Assembly: GCF_003369915.1 (NCBI RefSeq)
Contig: NW_022881625.1
Location: 1,240,001 to 1,304,000, forward strand
Source: Drosophila miranda
Lineage: Eukaryota; Arthropoda; Insecta; Diptera; Drosophilidae
Length of the DNA: 64,000 bases
Reading direction: 5' to 3'
This document shows, piece after piece, positions 21,798-33,851 of the stretch. Every line of letters begins with the position of its first letter. Within the stretch, counting starts at the first letter, position 1. Below the pieces are notes generated by a model. The model had not been told where the DNA came from, did no database searches, and worked only from the letters and a program-made list of their open reading frames with translations. A program made the position numbers and the translations under genes.

Positions 21798-22702
21798 ATG
21801 GACGAGGCTTCTGGCACGACGACAACCGATGGCAAGTCCCTGGATGAGGCGCCGGTGGCCGCAGGACTGGAGCCCACACAGCCGATCGGCTTCCTGCAGC
21901 TCTTCCGCTTCTCCACCTGCGGGGAGATCGCGTGGCTCTTCTTTGGGTTCCTCATGTGCTGCGTCAAGGCGTTGACCCTGCCCGCAGTGGTCATCATTTA
22001 CAGCGAGTTCACAGCAGTGAGTACCGGGCACAGATACTCCCGCAGATGCAGATTCAGATACTCCAACCACAATCTCTCTCCCTTCGATTCTCGATTCCGT
22101 AGACCTCTCCGCTGCCACGAACATCACCACGCTTTCGTTTCCCTTCACGATGGCCAACAGCAGCGGCGGCGGGTACACCATTCCCACGGGGACCCTGAGC
22201 ATCCTTCCCATCGCGGCGAACGCCGACCATCACGACAACGGCCAGTGGCTACGAGCCCAATGACGTCATCACCACGATCCCCGTCTCGCTCTCCATCCAG
22301 CGCTTCCCCTCGTCCCTGTCCATCGTGGACCTGGCCCAGGAGCAGGACGGCTACAGCAACAGTGGCTCCAGCAACGGCATGACCGTGGGGCCGGGTGCGG
22401 GCGGCGGCGGCGGCATCACCACCACGGCCCTCCTGTCCGTGAAGCCCCTGAACGGCAGCGGCAACGGCAACATTTCGCGGAACAACAGCTTCAGTCTGAG
22501 CTTCAACCTGCAGGACCCCACAGTGCGCTCCTCGGTGCGTTCGGCAGGAGCCCCCACAGTGGATACAGTGGACAACTCTTCATCCGGTGGCACGATCGCC
22601 CTGCCCCAGAGCGGCGCCACGGCAACGGCAACGGCCACGAGTGCTACCTCAACCCTCGCCAAACACAGTCCCGAGGCCAAGACAGGAGAGGTCTATGTCT
22701 GA
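21798..22702 (+). pseudogene. Gene 1 copy 6, short class with 8-bp deletion
   Basis: Exon 1 21798-22016, intron 22017-22102, exon 2 22103-22702. Has the 8-bp deletion but not the extra C loss of copy 4. C-terminal frame open at 22325-22702. Confidence 0.75.
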
Positions 22703-23547
22703 GCGGAGGAACAGGACACCTATTCCGACCCATCCACTGGATTATAGCTTTCGTCGTAGGTTTAAGCACCCCCTTCCAGAACCACTGATACGATATTATC
22801 ATCTAGGAAAGAGAACAAAACAAGAGTAATCCTCTCTTCGGATTGTACATACATATGCACACATCAATATACATACATATATAGCCCACAGACGATATCG
22901 TATCGTACGGCACACGCGAGTCTTTCTCGATAGTTGGGCGAATAAATTACGAATAAAATCTTTACCAAGAGAATCTCCATTATATTACCCGTGCAAACAT
23001 TGGACCGTGTAAATACTTTGGAACCCTCCCCCTCTCCACAAAAAACATAATATGTGATATGCGATTATTGTATGTGTTTTTTTTTTTTTTTTGTTCAAGC
23101 TATAAAATATGTGCATCTTTAGGATTAATGTGGAACCAATCCATGTAGAGGATGGTAGAAGAACACAGATCTAAGAAATTCTAGGCTCCTTTTTACAGAT
23201 ACAGATACAGATACACTTACAGATGATCGACGAGGCAGATGAAGCGGTGTGACACGTCGGGCGACTAACGAGCCCCTTAACTTGTTTGCCGCCCAACTAA
23301 ACTGTTAAAAATTCTTAATTAACGCCAATAAGGAATACATTAAAATGCCGACGCCAAGCCAAGCAGCCATTTTCCCAACTCGCCCCACACACATTCACAT
23401 TCCCCTTCCCAACCACTACCGACAAGCTTAATTTCCTCTTTCTCGCCAATGTAAATTAAAATTCTGTGCGCCACTAAACATATATTCAAATCACAAACCA
23501 CAAAGAGAATCATAAAACACAAAGATTTCTTAAACCACACACAACTA
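22703..23547 (+). other. 3' flank of gene 1 copy 6
   Basis: Noncoding; AATAAA near 22,941 and 22,952, T homopolymer near 23,078. No gene seen. Confidence 0.5.
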
Positions 23548-23713
23548 CTGTCAACGCGGCTTCGCCTGTGTAAAGTGCGGTGGTTTCGTCCACCGCACCC
23601 AGCTAAATGCGAAAATTGCGGCGGTTTAACAACTTCTGTCAACGCGGCTCCGTCTGTGTAAAGTGCGGTGGTTTCGTCCACCGCACCCAGCTAAATGCCA
23701 AAGTTGCGGCGGT
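23548..23713. repeat. 88-bp tandem repeat, two copies
   Basis: Direct copy of 14962-15132. Confidence 0.9.
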
Positions 23714-24059
23714 ACGCACCCATCCAACTACAGGGCCTATGCTGATGCTGATATGAGGATCAGCCTTGCGCCGCCACTTATATGAAGCCCGCTCCGAGGA
23801 CGGGAACGGACTGAAAAGACGCAATCCATTGTAAAAGAAAACCTAAGTCTAGTGTTACCTTAACTTTCTTTACTCAAAATACTTGCATAAAAATACCGAA
23901 TACCTACCACTACTGTAACTAGTGTTACCTTCCCATTGTTCAGCCAAAAACACTGCAACTACATGTAAAATGTAAAATATGGCATGTATTATTTGAATTT
24001 AGTACATATACAAATATGTAGATGGCGTATAGGAGCGGTGGCGCTGGAGTTCCTCGGCT

Positions 24060-24515
24060 GCTGTTTAACCTCCTTGTAGCGTGGGTATTGGGATCGCTCT
24101 CGGCTACCATTTCCCCTTCGTGTGACAAAGGTATGGGATCGGTCCAGCCCTGGCTCTCTCTTGGGTGCGATTTCCCCTTCGTGTGACGTCGGTATTAATG
24201 CTAGTGATGCTCGTCGTGGTTCCTGTGGGATCTGGTTCCGGTGTTGCTCCCCCCATTGTTTTAAATGAAAAACTCTCTCTCAGTTTCGCGACGGCGGCCT
24301 CTCTCTCGGTCTCCCTTGTAGGCGTTGGCTTCGGGCTGGCCGGGGAGAGTTGTTGATCACATCGGCGTCACTGGTCGGAGTGGGAGAGATCCGACTATTC
24401 CCCTCTTCGTGGCTCTTGTTCTGGCTGCTGCTTCTCCTTCGTGTAGCGTGGGTATTGGGATCGCTCTCTCTCTTGGCTGCTGTTTCCACTCCTTGTAGCG
24501 TGGGTATTGAGACTC
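24060..24515. repeat. Degenerate ~45-bp minisatellite
   Basis: Direct copy of 15480-15935. 23714-24059 is the matching AT-rich spacer. Confidence 0.65.
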
Positions 24516-24744
24516 AATAGTTGAATTGTAAAACAAACACAAAAATGTACATAAATTAAATTAAGACATATACTGCCCACAAATATTAATAAAGCAACGC
24601 GCTTGGTTGCTGGCGGCTCACACCCCAGCCTCTCAGCCCCTCCCCTGTGGAGCACTGAGAGCCCTCAACCCAAAGAGGCTCGTTGCTCGTTGCTCGTTTG
24701 AGAAGTCGAAAGGTTTACCCAGGAGACGGAAAAAGATACGAGAA

Positions 24745-25449
24745 ATGCCTGCAAAGAAAAAACTTGAAGGCAAAGCTAAAGGTAAAGGAAGTACTCGGTT
24801 CTGCGGCCATCGGACAGTCGTAACTCATTTCTCATTTCGTCTCATTTCAGCCGGGAGTATACCGGGGGATACAGGATCTGTGGCAACCGCGACTATGGTT
24901 CGGCGCCAAATGCCGCCGCGCGCCTGCAAGAGCAAGACCCAGAGCGCCGCCAGGCCCAGTCTTAGTCCCAGCCGCCTGGCCAAGAAGCCCAGCCTGACGC
25001 CGACCACCGGTTCTCAGGCGCCATCGCAGACCATCGCAAAGTCGAGGCCCACCGGTCTCGAGACGATTTTTGAACGTCCCGGCAATGAGGACGACGGGCC
25101 CACCAGCAGCCATGCCGTGGCATTCGGCGAGTGCCAGCGCCGCGTCCTCGCCCTGGGTACGGGCGAAAAAAAAAGAACCCTGTCGCAGAAGAGCTGCCTG
25201 AAGGTGCGCAACACCTTGGGCGAACGCAGCACCCGGCACATGATGACACTGCGGGCGTCCCGCACTACTTTGGACAGCGTAATGCTCGGGGGCTCGGACG
25301 ATGAAGGCGAGACGGTCGGAGTCGCTCCCGCAGTCGCTCCCGTAGCTGCTCCCGAAGTCGTTCCCGCTGGAGGAAATGCCGGTACAAATCAGCCGGCACC
25401 ATTCGTGCTGCGCACCAGCAGGAGGCTCAAGAGTCTGCCTCCGTTTTAG
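24745..25449 (+). CDS. Gene 2 copy f: small basic protein, full length
   Basis: Exon 1 24745-24781, intron 24782-24850, exon 2 24851-25449. Differs from copy d by two amino-acid changes (KSKTQS for KSKSQS, and GETVG for GESVG); otherwise identical. AATAAA near 25,487. Just past the 3' UTR, at 25,561, the usual neighbour (gene 1 on the same strand) is replaced by an inverted unit, so this copy lacks a downstream gene 1. Confidence 0.65.
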   Translation: MPAKKKLEGKAKGKGSTRFCGHRTVVTHFSFRLISAGSIPGDTGSVATATMVRRQMPPRACKSKTQSAARPSLSPSRLAKKPSLTPTTGSQAPSQTIAKSRPTGLETIFERPGNEDDGPTSSHAVAFGECQRRVLALGTGEKKRTLSQKSCLKVRNTLGERSTRHMMTLRASRTTLDSVMLGGSDDEGETVGVAPAVAPVAAPEVVPAGGNAGTNQPAPFVLRTSRRLKSLPPF

Positions 25450-25560
25450 ATTGTTGCACCTTCCACCCTCCAAATGAAAGAAAAAGAATAAAGAAAAGAA
25501 AAGCAAAGAAAAGAAAAACCCTCTACAGAATGTCTCTTTTGCTCTCATTGTAAATTGAAG

Positions 25561-25938
25561 CGATTCCCTTTCAGAGGCCCGTACAGAAATCTGTGTGGCG
25601 CCATTCGCCCCCTGCCCCCTCTCCTTGTCGTGGGATGGATGATCACCTTTTAATTGATTTTCAACACTTTGATCCTTCAGATACTGTATCTATGCACTGA
25701 TTTCTGCAGAAGATCCGTTACTGCTCACTCGGACCGCCCAAGCGCGACTGCTGGAACACCGTCCGCGGAGCCACCCATTTATGTTGATTCCCCGATGTGG
25801 ATGCTGGACAGAGTACTCGGGCTTGGGCATGAGTACTCGTGAGTGTATCGTATCAATCGCTCGCTTTGTGGTTCACAATTCTAATTGATCTCCGCTTTCC
25901 GCTCTTGGGGTAGGTTCCGCCGAAAGAGGCGCTTCAAT
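25561..25938 (-). other. Orphan gene 1 promoter side after orientation switch
   Basis: From 25,561 the sequence follows 10,783 onward, in the left-arm orientation. It is part of the gene 1 upstream block without any gene 1, fused head-on to the 3' end of gene 2 copy f. Confidence 0.7.
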
Positions 25939-26275
25939 TTACAATGAGAGCAAAAGAGACATTCTGTAGAGGGTTTTTCTTTTCTTTGCTTTTGGCGCCT
26001 GAGAACCGGTGGTCGGCGTCAGGCTGGGCTTCTTGGCCAGGCGGCTGGGACTAAGACTGGGCCTGGCGGCGCTCTGGCTCTTGCTCTTGCAGGCGCGCGG
26101 CGGCATTTGGCGCCGAACCATAGATCCCACAGATTGCCACAGATCCTGTATCCCCCAGTATACTCCCGGCTGAAATGAGACGAAATGAGAAATGAGTTAC
26201 GACTGTCCGATGGCCGCAGAACCGAGTACTTCCTTTACCTTTAGCTTTGCCTTCAAGTTTTTCCTTTGCAGGCAT
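25939..26275 (-). pseudogene. Gene 2 copy g, internally deleted
   Basis: Same deletion class as copies b and c, start codon at 26275 (MPAKEKLEG). Contains the 11-for-7 replacement that shifts the frame. Confidence 0.75.
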
Positions 26276-27744
26276 TTCTCGTATCTTTTTCCGGCTTTTC
26301 CGTCTCCTGGGTAAACCTTTCGACTTCTCAAACGAGCAACAGGCAACGAGCCTCTTTGGGTTGAGGGCTCTCAGTGCTCCACATGGGAGGGGCTGAGAGG
26401 CTGGGGTGTGAGCCGCCAGCAACCAAGCGCGTTGCTTTATTAATATTTGTGGGCAGGATATGTCTTAATTTATTTTATGAACATTTTTGTGTTTGTTTTA
26501 CAATTCAACTTTAAACGACACTCAAACACACACTAGTACATTTGATGGCACATTAATTTACAAACATATAATCTGCAGCAACGAAACACTTGTAACCTCG
26601 ACTAGGCCGCAGCCAGCAGGGGGGGGGGGGGGGAAAGGGAAAAAGAAAAAGAGAGGGACAAAATATTCGGCACTTTGACGGAGGGGCTAAACCTCAGACA
26701 CGTCTCGACTCCACAACGTTCACGACACGACTTTATATTTGCAAGTGTGTGTGTGTGTGTGTGGTGTCAGTCAAGAAAGTGAAGTGGGGCCACGCTCAAA
26801 AGTATGCTGTCTCTTCTTTGTAATTCTCCCTAACTTAAAATTTGATTTGCAATCCCCTGTGAGTTCGTCAACTTGATGTTTTGTTGGCTGTAATGCGGTG
26901 TGTGGTCTTCAGTCCCCTCTACTACCCTTGCCGCCTGCTGAGGGCAGACGACTAGGAATGTAGCATGTACATGTGGGCGGGCAGTTTATAGGGGGCGTAG
27001 TTGTTTTATGCGAAGACTAGCATTTTTGGCTCAATTTAGGCCGTAGTGGTGGTGTGGCGTCAACTGATGCTGATTTGAAAGTCGATTTGAAACCGATAAT
27101 CAATTGTCAGCACCGTTGCCGCCGAAGATTTATCACAGATTGTAATAATTTTGTAGTGGGGTGTCGGAGAACCGCACTAATTACGAAAATAACAATGGGA
27201 GGGGGGGGGGGGGGGGGGGAGGGGGGGAAGAAGGGGTTAAAGAAATGAGATCGAAAATTCAGAAAGTGCAGCGTTGCAACACGTAGTCAATTGAGGAATA
27301 GATAAAGAGAAAAGGTAAACAATGCAGGTGCTTTGCGTGGAAAATAAGAGGAAATATACTAAATAAAAAGAGACAAGCACTTGCAGAAATAACAATACAG
27401 ATAAGTAGTAGACTGGAGTGAAGACGACGGAAAAACAGGTAATAAAAGAGATACTACACTGGAACAAAGACGAGACAAAACAGGTACAATTGATTTACGT
27501 TTACAATATTACAATAAACATAACAATTTAAAATAATGTCTATATCTTTTTCTATAATTACAGGGAAGACAAGAAACAGCGGAGCATCGGCCGGCATAGC
27601 AAAACACAATGCTTGTAAAGACATTGCGTTGCATACCGGCCGACCCCGTCGTCCCCCCTGGTCGTCGAAATTGGCGTCATCTGAAGTCGTCAGAAGTAGG
27701 TGCAATTAGCACCTCGTCGTCGTTGTGGCTGTGGCTGCCCTCTT
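26276..27744. other. Shared 5' block and unit spacer
   Basis: 26,276-26,630 is the gene 2 5' block ending in a G tract (about 26,619-26,633). Then come a (GT)n run near 26,747, spacer shared with 1,365-2,455, and an interrupted G tract at about 27,199-27,227. A pyrimidine stretch ending ATTACAG lies near 27,563. No gene seen. Confidence 0.6.
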
Positions 27745-27997
27745 GGAGAACCAGTGGCACTGGTCCGGCCACCAGCTGGGAGCCAGGAGTAGACGGCACA
27801 CATATTACTGTGGCGACACGGGTCCGGCCGCCAAAGTGAAATGGATGTGAGTGTGTGTGTGCGTCGGCAATTGTGGCCCTAATGTAGAGCGAGTGGCACT
27901 GGTCCGGCCACCAACTAAGGACGATGGCGGACACGACACACATAACTCGAACGGCACAGGTCCGGCCGCCCAAGTGTAATGGGTGTTTGTGTGTGTG
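27745..27997. repeat. GT/AC-rich minisatellite, target of LTR element
   Basis: Two GTCCGGCC units and the terminal (GT)n. The LTR retrotransposon sits in the last GT run and the repeat resumes at 43,918. Confidence 0.8.
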
Positions 27998-30389
27998 TGT
28001 AACGTGCAACGAGTCCTGTTCGAAAACGGGCGTTACGATTTGAGAGAGCTGGGCACGCTAATAATCATCCGGCTCTAGCTCGTCGGCTTTGGGGGTGGAG
28101 TTGTTGCTCCCTCAGATCAACCCAGACTCGAGGCTTCAATTACCAATAATATTGCCAGAATTTAGCGTGCTGCGACTTGTGCTAGAACGGTAGATTTGAC
28201 GAGAAGAAGATACGAAGCTAAAGAGGATAGAGAACAGGAAGAGAGAGGGAAGCGAAAGGAAAGAAGGATAAAGAGGAAAGGGAAGTGAGAACCAAGGAAA
28301 ACGGAGAGACATCGGTGTATATGTCCGCAGATGTTATGCGGAGTCTGAACCCACCCTGCCTTTGGTCATCCTCACGGAATAGCCGTTCTTCTATGACCCC
28401 TTTTGACCTTTTACGAAAACGCGCGAGCTAGCATTGAGTCCATTTTGTTCTTTTATCTAAACTTCAACATTATTTCCTCAACACAAAAATTAAATCCGAT
28501 ATGGCAACATAGTAAATGATCTTAATAACTACTAAAAATAGGTAATTCGTAATGGTTGGGTATATAAAGATATTTGATAATGTATTGAGTATATATATAA
28601 TAAGACTGTAATTCGAGTTAAATTCTAATTATATTCATAAATTTCGCTTTTCGCATAACATGGGAAAATCATTGAATACTTTAAGTTCGTTACTTTCGCT
28701 TTTCGCACAAATGTGGAAAAATCATTAAATCTTTTAACTTCGGAATGAGTCGAAAATCAAAGAGGCGGTCTGGCTGACAAAACGTGATCTCCTATGCGGA
28801 GTTCAGTCGATGACTGGATGCAGATGGCATCTCTAATTAGCCAACGATCAGATCGCTCAAGGCAAAGCCTCAATAGGCAGGGGCCAGAGGTTTCAAATTC
28901 GCGAGGTTGGGCAAGGATCAGTTGGTTTTCAAAACTACGTACATTTCAACTTTTGGAAGGTATGCTTACTCACTCACTGTTCAATTTCCAACGACGAAAG
29001 ATCGATCTTCCGGCGTAGGCTGAAAACAAGCGTTAATTCGGAAAGGTGGTTTACAGTACGAAGACTCCATCTCTTGCTACAACTCAGAATTCCCAACTTC
29101 GACCTACTCCTTGTATGTGGAGCCACAGAACTTTTGGGGGAATTTTCTCCCTGACAATTCAATCCGAACTTAACTGACAACAATAGCTTGTGAATATTTG
29201 TAAAGATTGCTTAAGCATGATATGAGTTTAACGAATGTGTAACGAAAATGAATTAAACTAGCGATGTCTTAACAATACTTATAACTGCAAATTCTGAACA
29301 CATTTCCCGAACTCCCAGGGGGAACTTGAACGTTAATGAGGTTGGCTGATAATTATTCTTCATGAATATACAAATTTTGTGAGATTTTTATACTTTAAAC
29401 ATTAGGATGGTAATAGACGAGGCTAGCCTCCGCTGAACCCTATGATTTGGTGAACTGTGCTCCCTGAAGCTGCTGGAAGAGGAATCCTGGACAGAGTCGG
29501 GGCGAAGAGGACAGCCGAAGGCGGAGAATTCTGCCTCTGTTTGGCCGACGATGGCCGCAGTTGTCTTCATCACTGCAGCATGGTCTGCGCTCGGGCAACC
29601 GAGAAAACGAAGGCCGCAGGTGGCTTTAGCATTGCAGCATCCCTGATTTGCTCCTGCTTCTTCTTCACGCGCCTTGGCGCGCGCTGCTGTTTAACCCTGT
29701 CTAGGGTGCTCCTCGCAGGCGAAGGGTCCCAAGCGGGAAGGCGTTTGCTTATTCCAGCCCCCGGCTGACTGCGCTCTGCGGCTTACTTAGCCGGCGACTG
29801 GACGATGGGGTGCGTTTAAATAGCGTGGGTCGCTGCCCCACGCAATAAGCGAAAGACGGTCCGGTCTTTGAAGCTGTGGCGTCTTTCCTCCGAGCAGGAT
29901 CTGTCGCCCCGTCACTCCACTTGTACGAGCAAGGGAATCAGCGGTTGCGTGAGCTGCAGAAAATCAGATGAAAACCTGTTCTGTGGATTTTTCCAATCGC
30001 ACTCACCCAAAATATCGCGATCAACCGAAAGGTATTTCTTTTCCGTACCGTGTCGAGTTGTTTCACAATGGAATTTTCCTATGATGGCACTTCTTACAAA
30101 AGATTCGTTTGCGCGCACACCCGTTCTCGACGAGATCTTTAACCGGAAAAGGAATTTGACATGGCCTGTCAGATGTCCAAAGCATCTCTGCGCGTTAACA
30201 GGTCAAAGTAACCCTGCGCCTGTTAACAGGTCAAAGTAGTCCTGTGCCTGTCAAAGGGTGGCAGCATGCATCCCTGGCCCCGAGATCGATATCATGGTCT
30301 TGACTTTCAATTTTTCTTTCAAATCTTAGCCGATTAATCCTTCCCGCCAAACCTATCGACTTCTTCTACGTCGCTTCAGGCCCGCTACA
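27998..30389 (-). repeat. 3' LTR (2.39 kb)
   Basis: Pairs with 36,010-43,917 minus the LINE. The two LTRs differ by scattered substitutions and at least two larger indels: about 30 bp near 29,548 (extra sequence in the right LTR near 43,087), and extra sequence at about 30,090-30,145 in this copy replaced by an AAAGG-type repeat at 43,650-43,680. Divergence suggests an old insertion. Confidence 0.85.
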
Positions 30390-30402
30390 AAGCCCCCCCA
30401 CC
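30390..30402 (-). other. Polypurine tract
   Basis: On the minus strand GGTGGGGGGGCTT lies directly before the 3' LTR, the expected plus-strand priming site. Confidence 0.75.
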
Positions 30403-30457
30403 AGATCAGACTAGGGGTGGTTACATCTCCTAGGCTGATACCGCATGAAGCGACTTA

Positions 30458-33400
30458 TCATTGTCGTATGTCCTTTGCGTGGTAGTTCCCCAAAGATCGT
30501 CCTTGCAAGTCTTCCAATTCATAATACGCACCGCCAAGCTTTCTTCGAACTCGAGCCTTCACAAACGCTTGTCCGAATTTGGCACTGTACCCTGTTTGGA
30601 AGCAGCTTTGCTTGAAGTTCCTCCGGAACACTTCCTGACCTACGGCGAAATCTACTTGTCTTGAGCGCAGGTTGTATCGCTTCTCGTTTTGATCGTGCAT
30701 CTTCTGCATTTGTACACAGGCGCCCTTGCGTATGATTTCAAGCGAGTCGGGTCTGTTGAATACCAAGGATCGATCGTCTAGTAACTTTAATTTCCTGAGT
30801 AGCGAATATGTCGAACCGGCGGTGACCATATGCTGGCCAAACACCATGTAGTACGGGGCAGTCCCTATACTAGCATGAGACGCGGATCTTAGCGCACATG
30901 AAATGCGACTTAGGTGCTCGTCCCAATCCTTCTGATCGGTTCGTAGGTACGCCCTGATCCCGCTAATCACTGACCGGTTCACACGCTCAGAGGCGTTCGC
31001 TTGCGGTGAATGCACGGCCGTTAAAGTGTGTGTTATTTCAAACCGACTTAAAAGCTTTCGAAACGTTTCGGATCGGAGCTGGGATCCATTATCAGATACG
31101 ATTGTTTCGGGAACACCAAACGTCATGAATAATTCAGTTTCGAGATACTTAACCACCACGTCAGCGCTTATTTTCTTGACGGGCTTCAGGAAGATGTATT
31201 TCGAGAAGTGGTCCAGTACGATAAAATGCCTATGTTTCCGCCTCTCGACCTGGGATAAGGTCCCAGGAAATCCACGAACAGTCTTTGAAAGAACCGCTGA
31301 CTCTCCGGCGCTTTCCCTAACGGAGGTCGAAGAACATAATTCGGGGCTTTGGTCGCCTTACACACGAGACAAGCATTGATGTGTGCTTTTACGTCGGATA
31401 CTAGACCAGGCCAGAAATAATGTCGCCTTATGCGTTCAATAGTCTTGTGGATTCCTCCGTGGGACGCAAACGAATTGTCGTGAGCGCGCGCAAGCACGTC
31501 GGGAACCATTATCTTTGGTATCCACAGCTTCCAAGCGTACTCGTCGTGAACTTGTTCTCCGGTCAGATGTTCAGCGCGACGGTACACAAATCCCTTATCC
31601 GTTTTTAAGTCAGGCAGCTGGTCCTGGTTAGCCTGGACCTTCTGTACTAAATCCGTATATTCGGACGATAAGAAGTGTTTAGAAGATAAATCGACCAACG
31701 ACCCATCAGGTGAATCCAAAGCTGCTACTTCAGCTTCGTTGACCCGGGACAAAAAATCGGGTACTACGTTCTGCGCACCTTTACGATGTTCGATCTTGAA
31801 TCGATACCTCTGCAGAGCAATGGCCCAACGAGCTAACCGGGAACTTAGATCTGTGTTGGACATAAGCCATTTTAACGAGGCGTGATCGGTTATGATCGTG
31901 AACTCATGACCTTCCACGTATGCTCTGAAGTTCTTCAAAGATACTATTGCCGCCAAGCATTCCTGCTCCGTCACAGTGTAATTACGTTGCGCTCTGTTCA
32001 ACTTCTTTGAAACGAAGGCAATAGGGCATTCGTCTCCCTCTTTTGACAACTGTACTAATACTCCTCCCACTCCTGTTTTGCTGGCGTCGCAATGAATGTA
32101 GAAAGGTTTTGTAAAATCTGGACTTCTCAGTACCGGGGCTTCACAGAGACATTGCTTCAAGGCGTCAAAAGCTTTTACCGCTTCATCCGTCAAAGTGAAT
32201 TTCCGTTTGGTGGTCATGACGTCCGTTAATGGAGCAGAGAGCGAAGCGAAATTTGGTACGAATTTACGATACCATCCACATAAACCCATAAAACTTCTCA
32301 GTCCCTTTAGAGTTTTGGGTAAGGGATGATCGCCTTGATCTTCTCGGGATCTGTCCGGATACCCCCATCTCCTATGACATGACCTAGGTAACGCACTCGT
32401 CGCATGCAGAAATGACTTTTAGCAGTATTGATCGTCAATCCTGCTTGTTTCAGATGCCTAGATATCTCTGACAAAACCTCTAGGTGCTTTTTAAAATTCG
32501 AGGAAACAACTAATAAATCGTCTAAATAAACGAATACTTCGTTCCGCAACCGGGCTGGAACTACTTTATCCATTAAGCGAGACATGGTGCTGGTGGCATT
32601 ACACAATCCAAACGGCATTACCTTGAATTGGTACAGAGGCCTACCCGGAACCGTAAACGCGGTCTTATCACGAGACTTGAGCTGTAACGGTACTTGCCAG
32701 TAGGCGTCCTTCAAATCGAGACTCGTGATGTATTCTGGCTTCGGCAGTCGGCTAAGAATGCCACTAATCTGAGGCAAAGGATAAGCGTCCTTTTCTGTGA
32801 AACCGTTTACCTTTCGACAATCAATCTAAGCAGATTTAAACGAAACCTTTCCGGGCTTAGTAACCATTACTATCGGTGAGGACCACGGACTGTCCGATTC
32901 CTCAATCACACCTAACTGTAACATCCGGTCAATTTCGGTATACATGGCCTTTTCAACGGCTGGCGAAACAGGAAAATGCCTTTGTTTTACTGGCTTGGCA
33001 TTTCCTACGTCGATCACGTGTGTGATTAAGTTCGTTTTACCTAAGCCATTTACAGCGAACGAGGGATAAGCGTCTATGACCTTGGACAGTTGGTCCTTTT
33101 GGGTTCTGGTTAACGAATGTTGTTCCTCACTATCCTTCGTTGGCGGAGCCTCTATTTCTGATACCCGCAACCTACTAGGCAGTAAATCGTATAAATTCCA
33201 GAAATCAATTCCGAGATATAGGTCATGTTTCAATGAAGGAATCAAATAAATCTCTAGTGACTTTTTATCACCTCCGTATTCGATGTCTATCCTCATTTTC
33301 CCTGCTATCCGTTGTGCTCTTCCATCAGCGGTTTTAGCCTTTTCCGTGATTCTCTTGTAAGGTACGTTTCCGCACATCACTTCGCTCGCTAAGTTACCTC

Positions 33401-33851
33401 CTATACAGCTGATGGACGCTCCTGAATCCAGCAAACCGTATACTGTGCGGTCTAACAGTTGAATCGGTAAAAACGGACGAGGATCTCCAGCCATTTCAGA
33501 GAGAGCGCTTAGATACGCCACTCCTGATTTACTCTTCTTTACTTCTTGCCAGAATCGAATCATTCGCTTCTTTCCCCGAGATTTATTCTTCCCTACGGTC
33601 TCTGGTAATTCACAGCCAGTTAAAATTTTTTTTGATCCGAGTTTGCAATCCAACGCTAAATCATTGTTGCTTTTTTGAAAGTCCGGTGTAATCAGTGATG
33701 TCACTGTTGTTGGCTCCGAAGTTAATCGGTGTTTGTGCCTTGATGGCGAAGCACACTCGAAGTCTTCAGTTTGTACTGCGACTTCGGCGTGCTGACTTGG
33801 AGTTTTTTGTACACTTTTCGCAACTTGGTTTATAAGTGTTCGCGGCTCCAC
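30458..33851 (-). pseudogene. pol: pol of the LTR element: protease, RT, RNase H, integrase; three lesions
   Basis: Four open pieces. 32826-33851 holds the protease (LLDSGASISCIGG) and the start of RT. 32307-32777 holds the RT core with YLDDLLV. 31186-32289 holds the RT thumb, RNase H (HCDASKTGVGG, ITDHASLKWL) and the integrase zinc domain (H-H-C-C, ending CLVCK). 30458-31159 holds the integrase core (VSDNGSQL, then the glutamate in ANASERVNR). Breaks: an in-frame TAG at 32826-32828 just before the RT fingers, a one-base loss in an A run near 32,313, and a one-base loss in a T run near 31,230. The 5' end overlaps gag by 86 nt in another frame, consistent with frameshift expression. Not functional as it stands. 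Confidence 0.85.

Larger units (their letters stand above)
20946..25560 (+). repeat. Direct duplication of 12,369-16,980
   Basis: Offsets between matching features are constant at 8,577-8,582 (gene 1: 13221 to 21798; gene 2: 16025 to 24607). The copy starts inside gene 2 exon 2 and ends just after the full-length gene 2 at about 25,560, where the sequence switches to the opposite orientation. Confidence 0.85.

Noticed and set aside
28794..30239. Small plus-strand frames within the LTR (60-120 codons)
   Set aside because: Located in LTR DNA on the strand opposite to the element; both LTRs differ by indels that break them.
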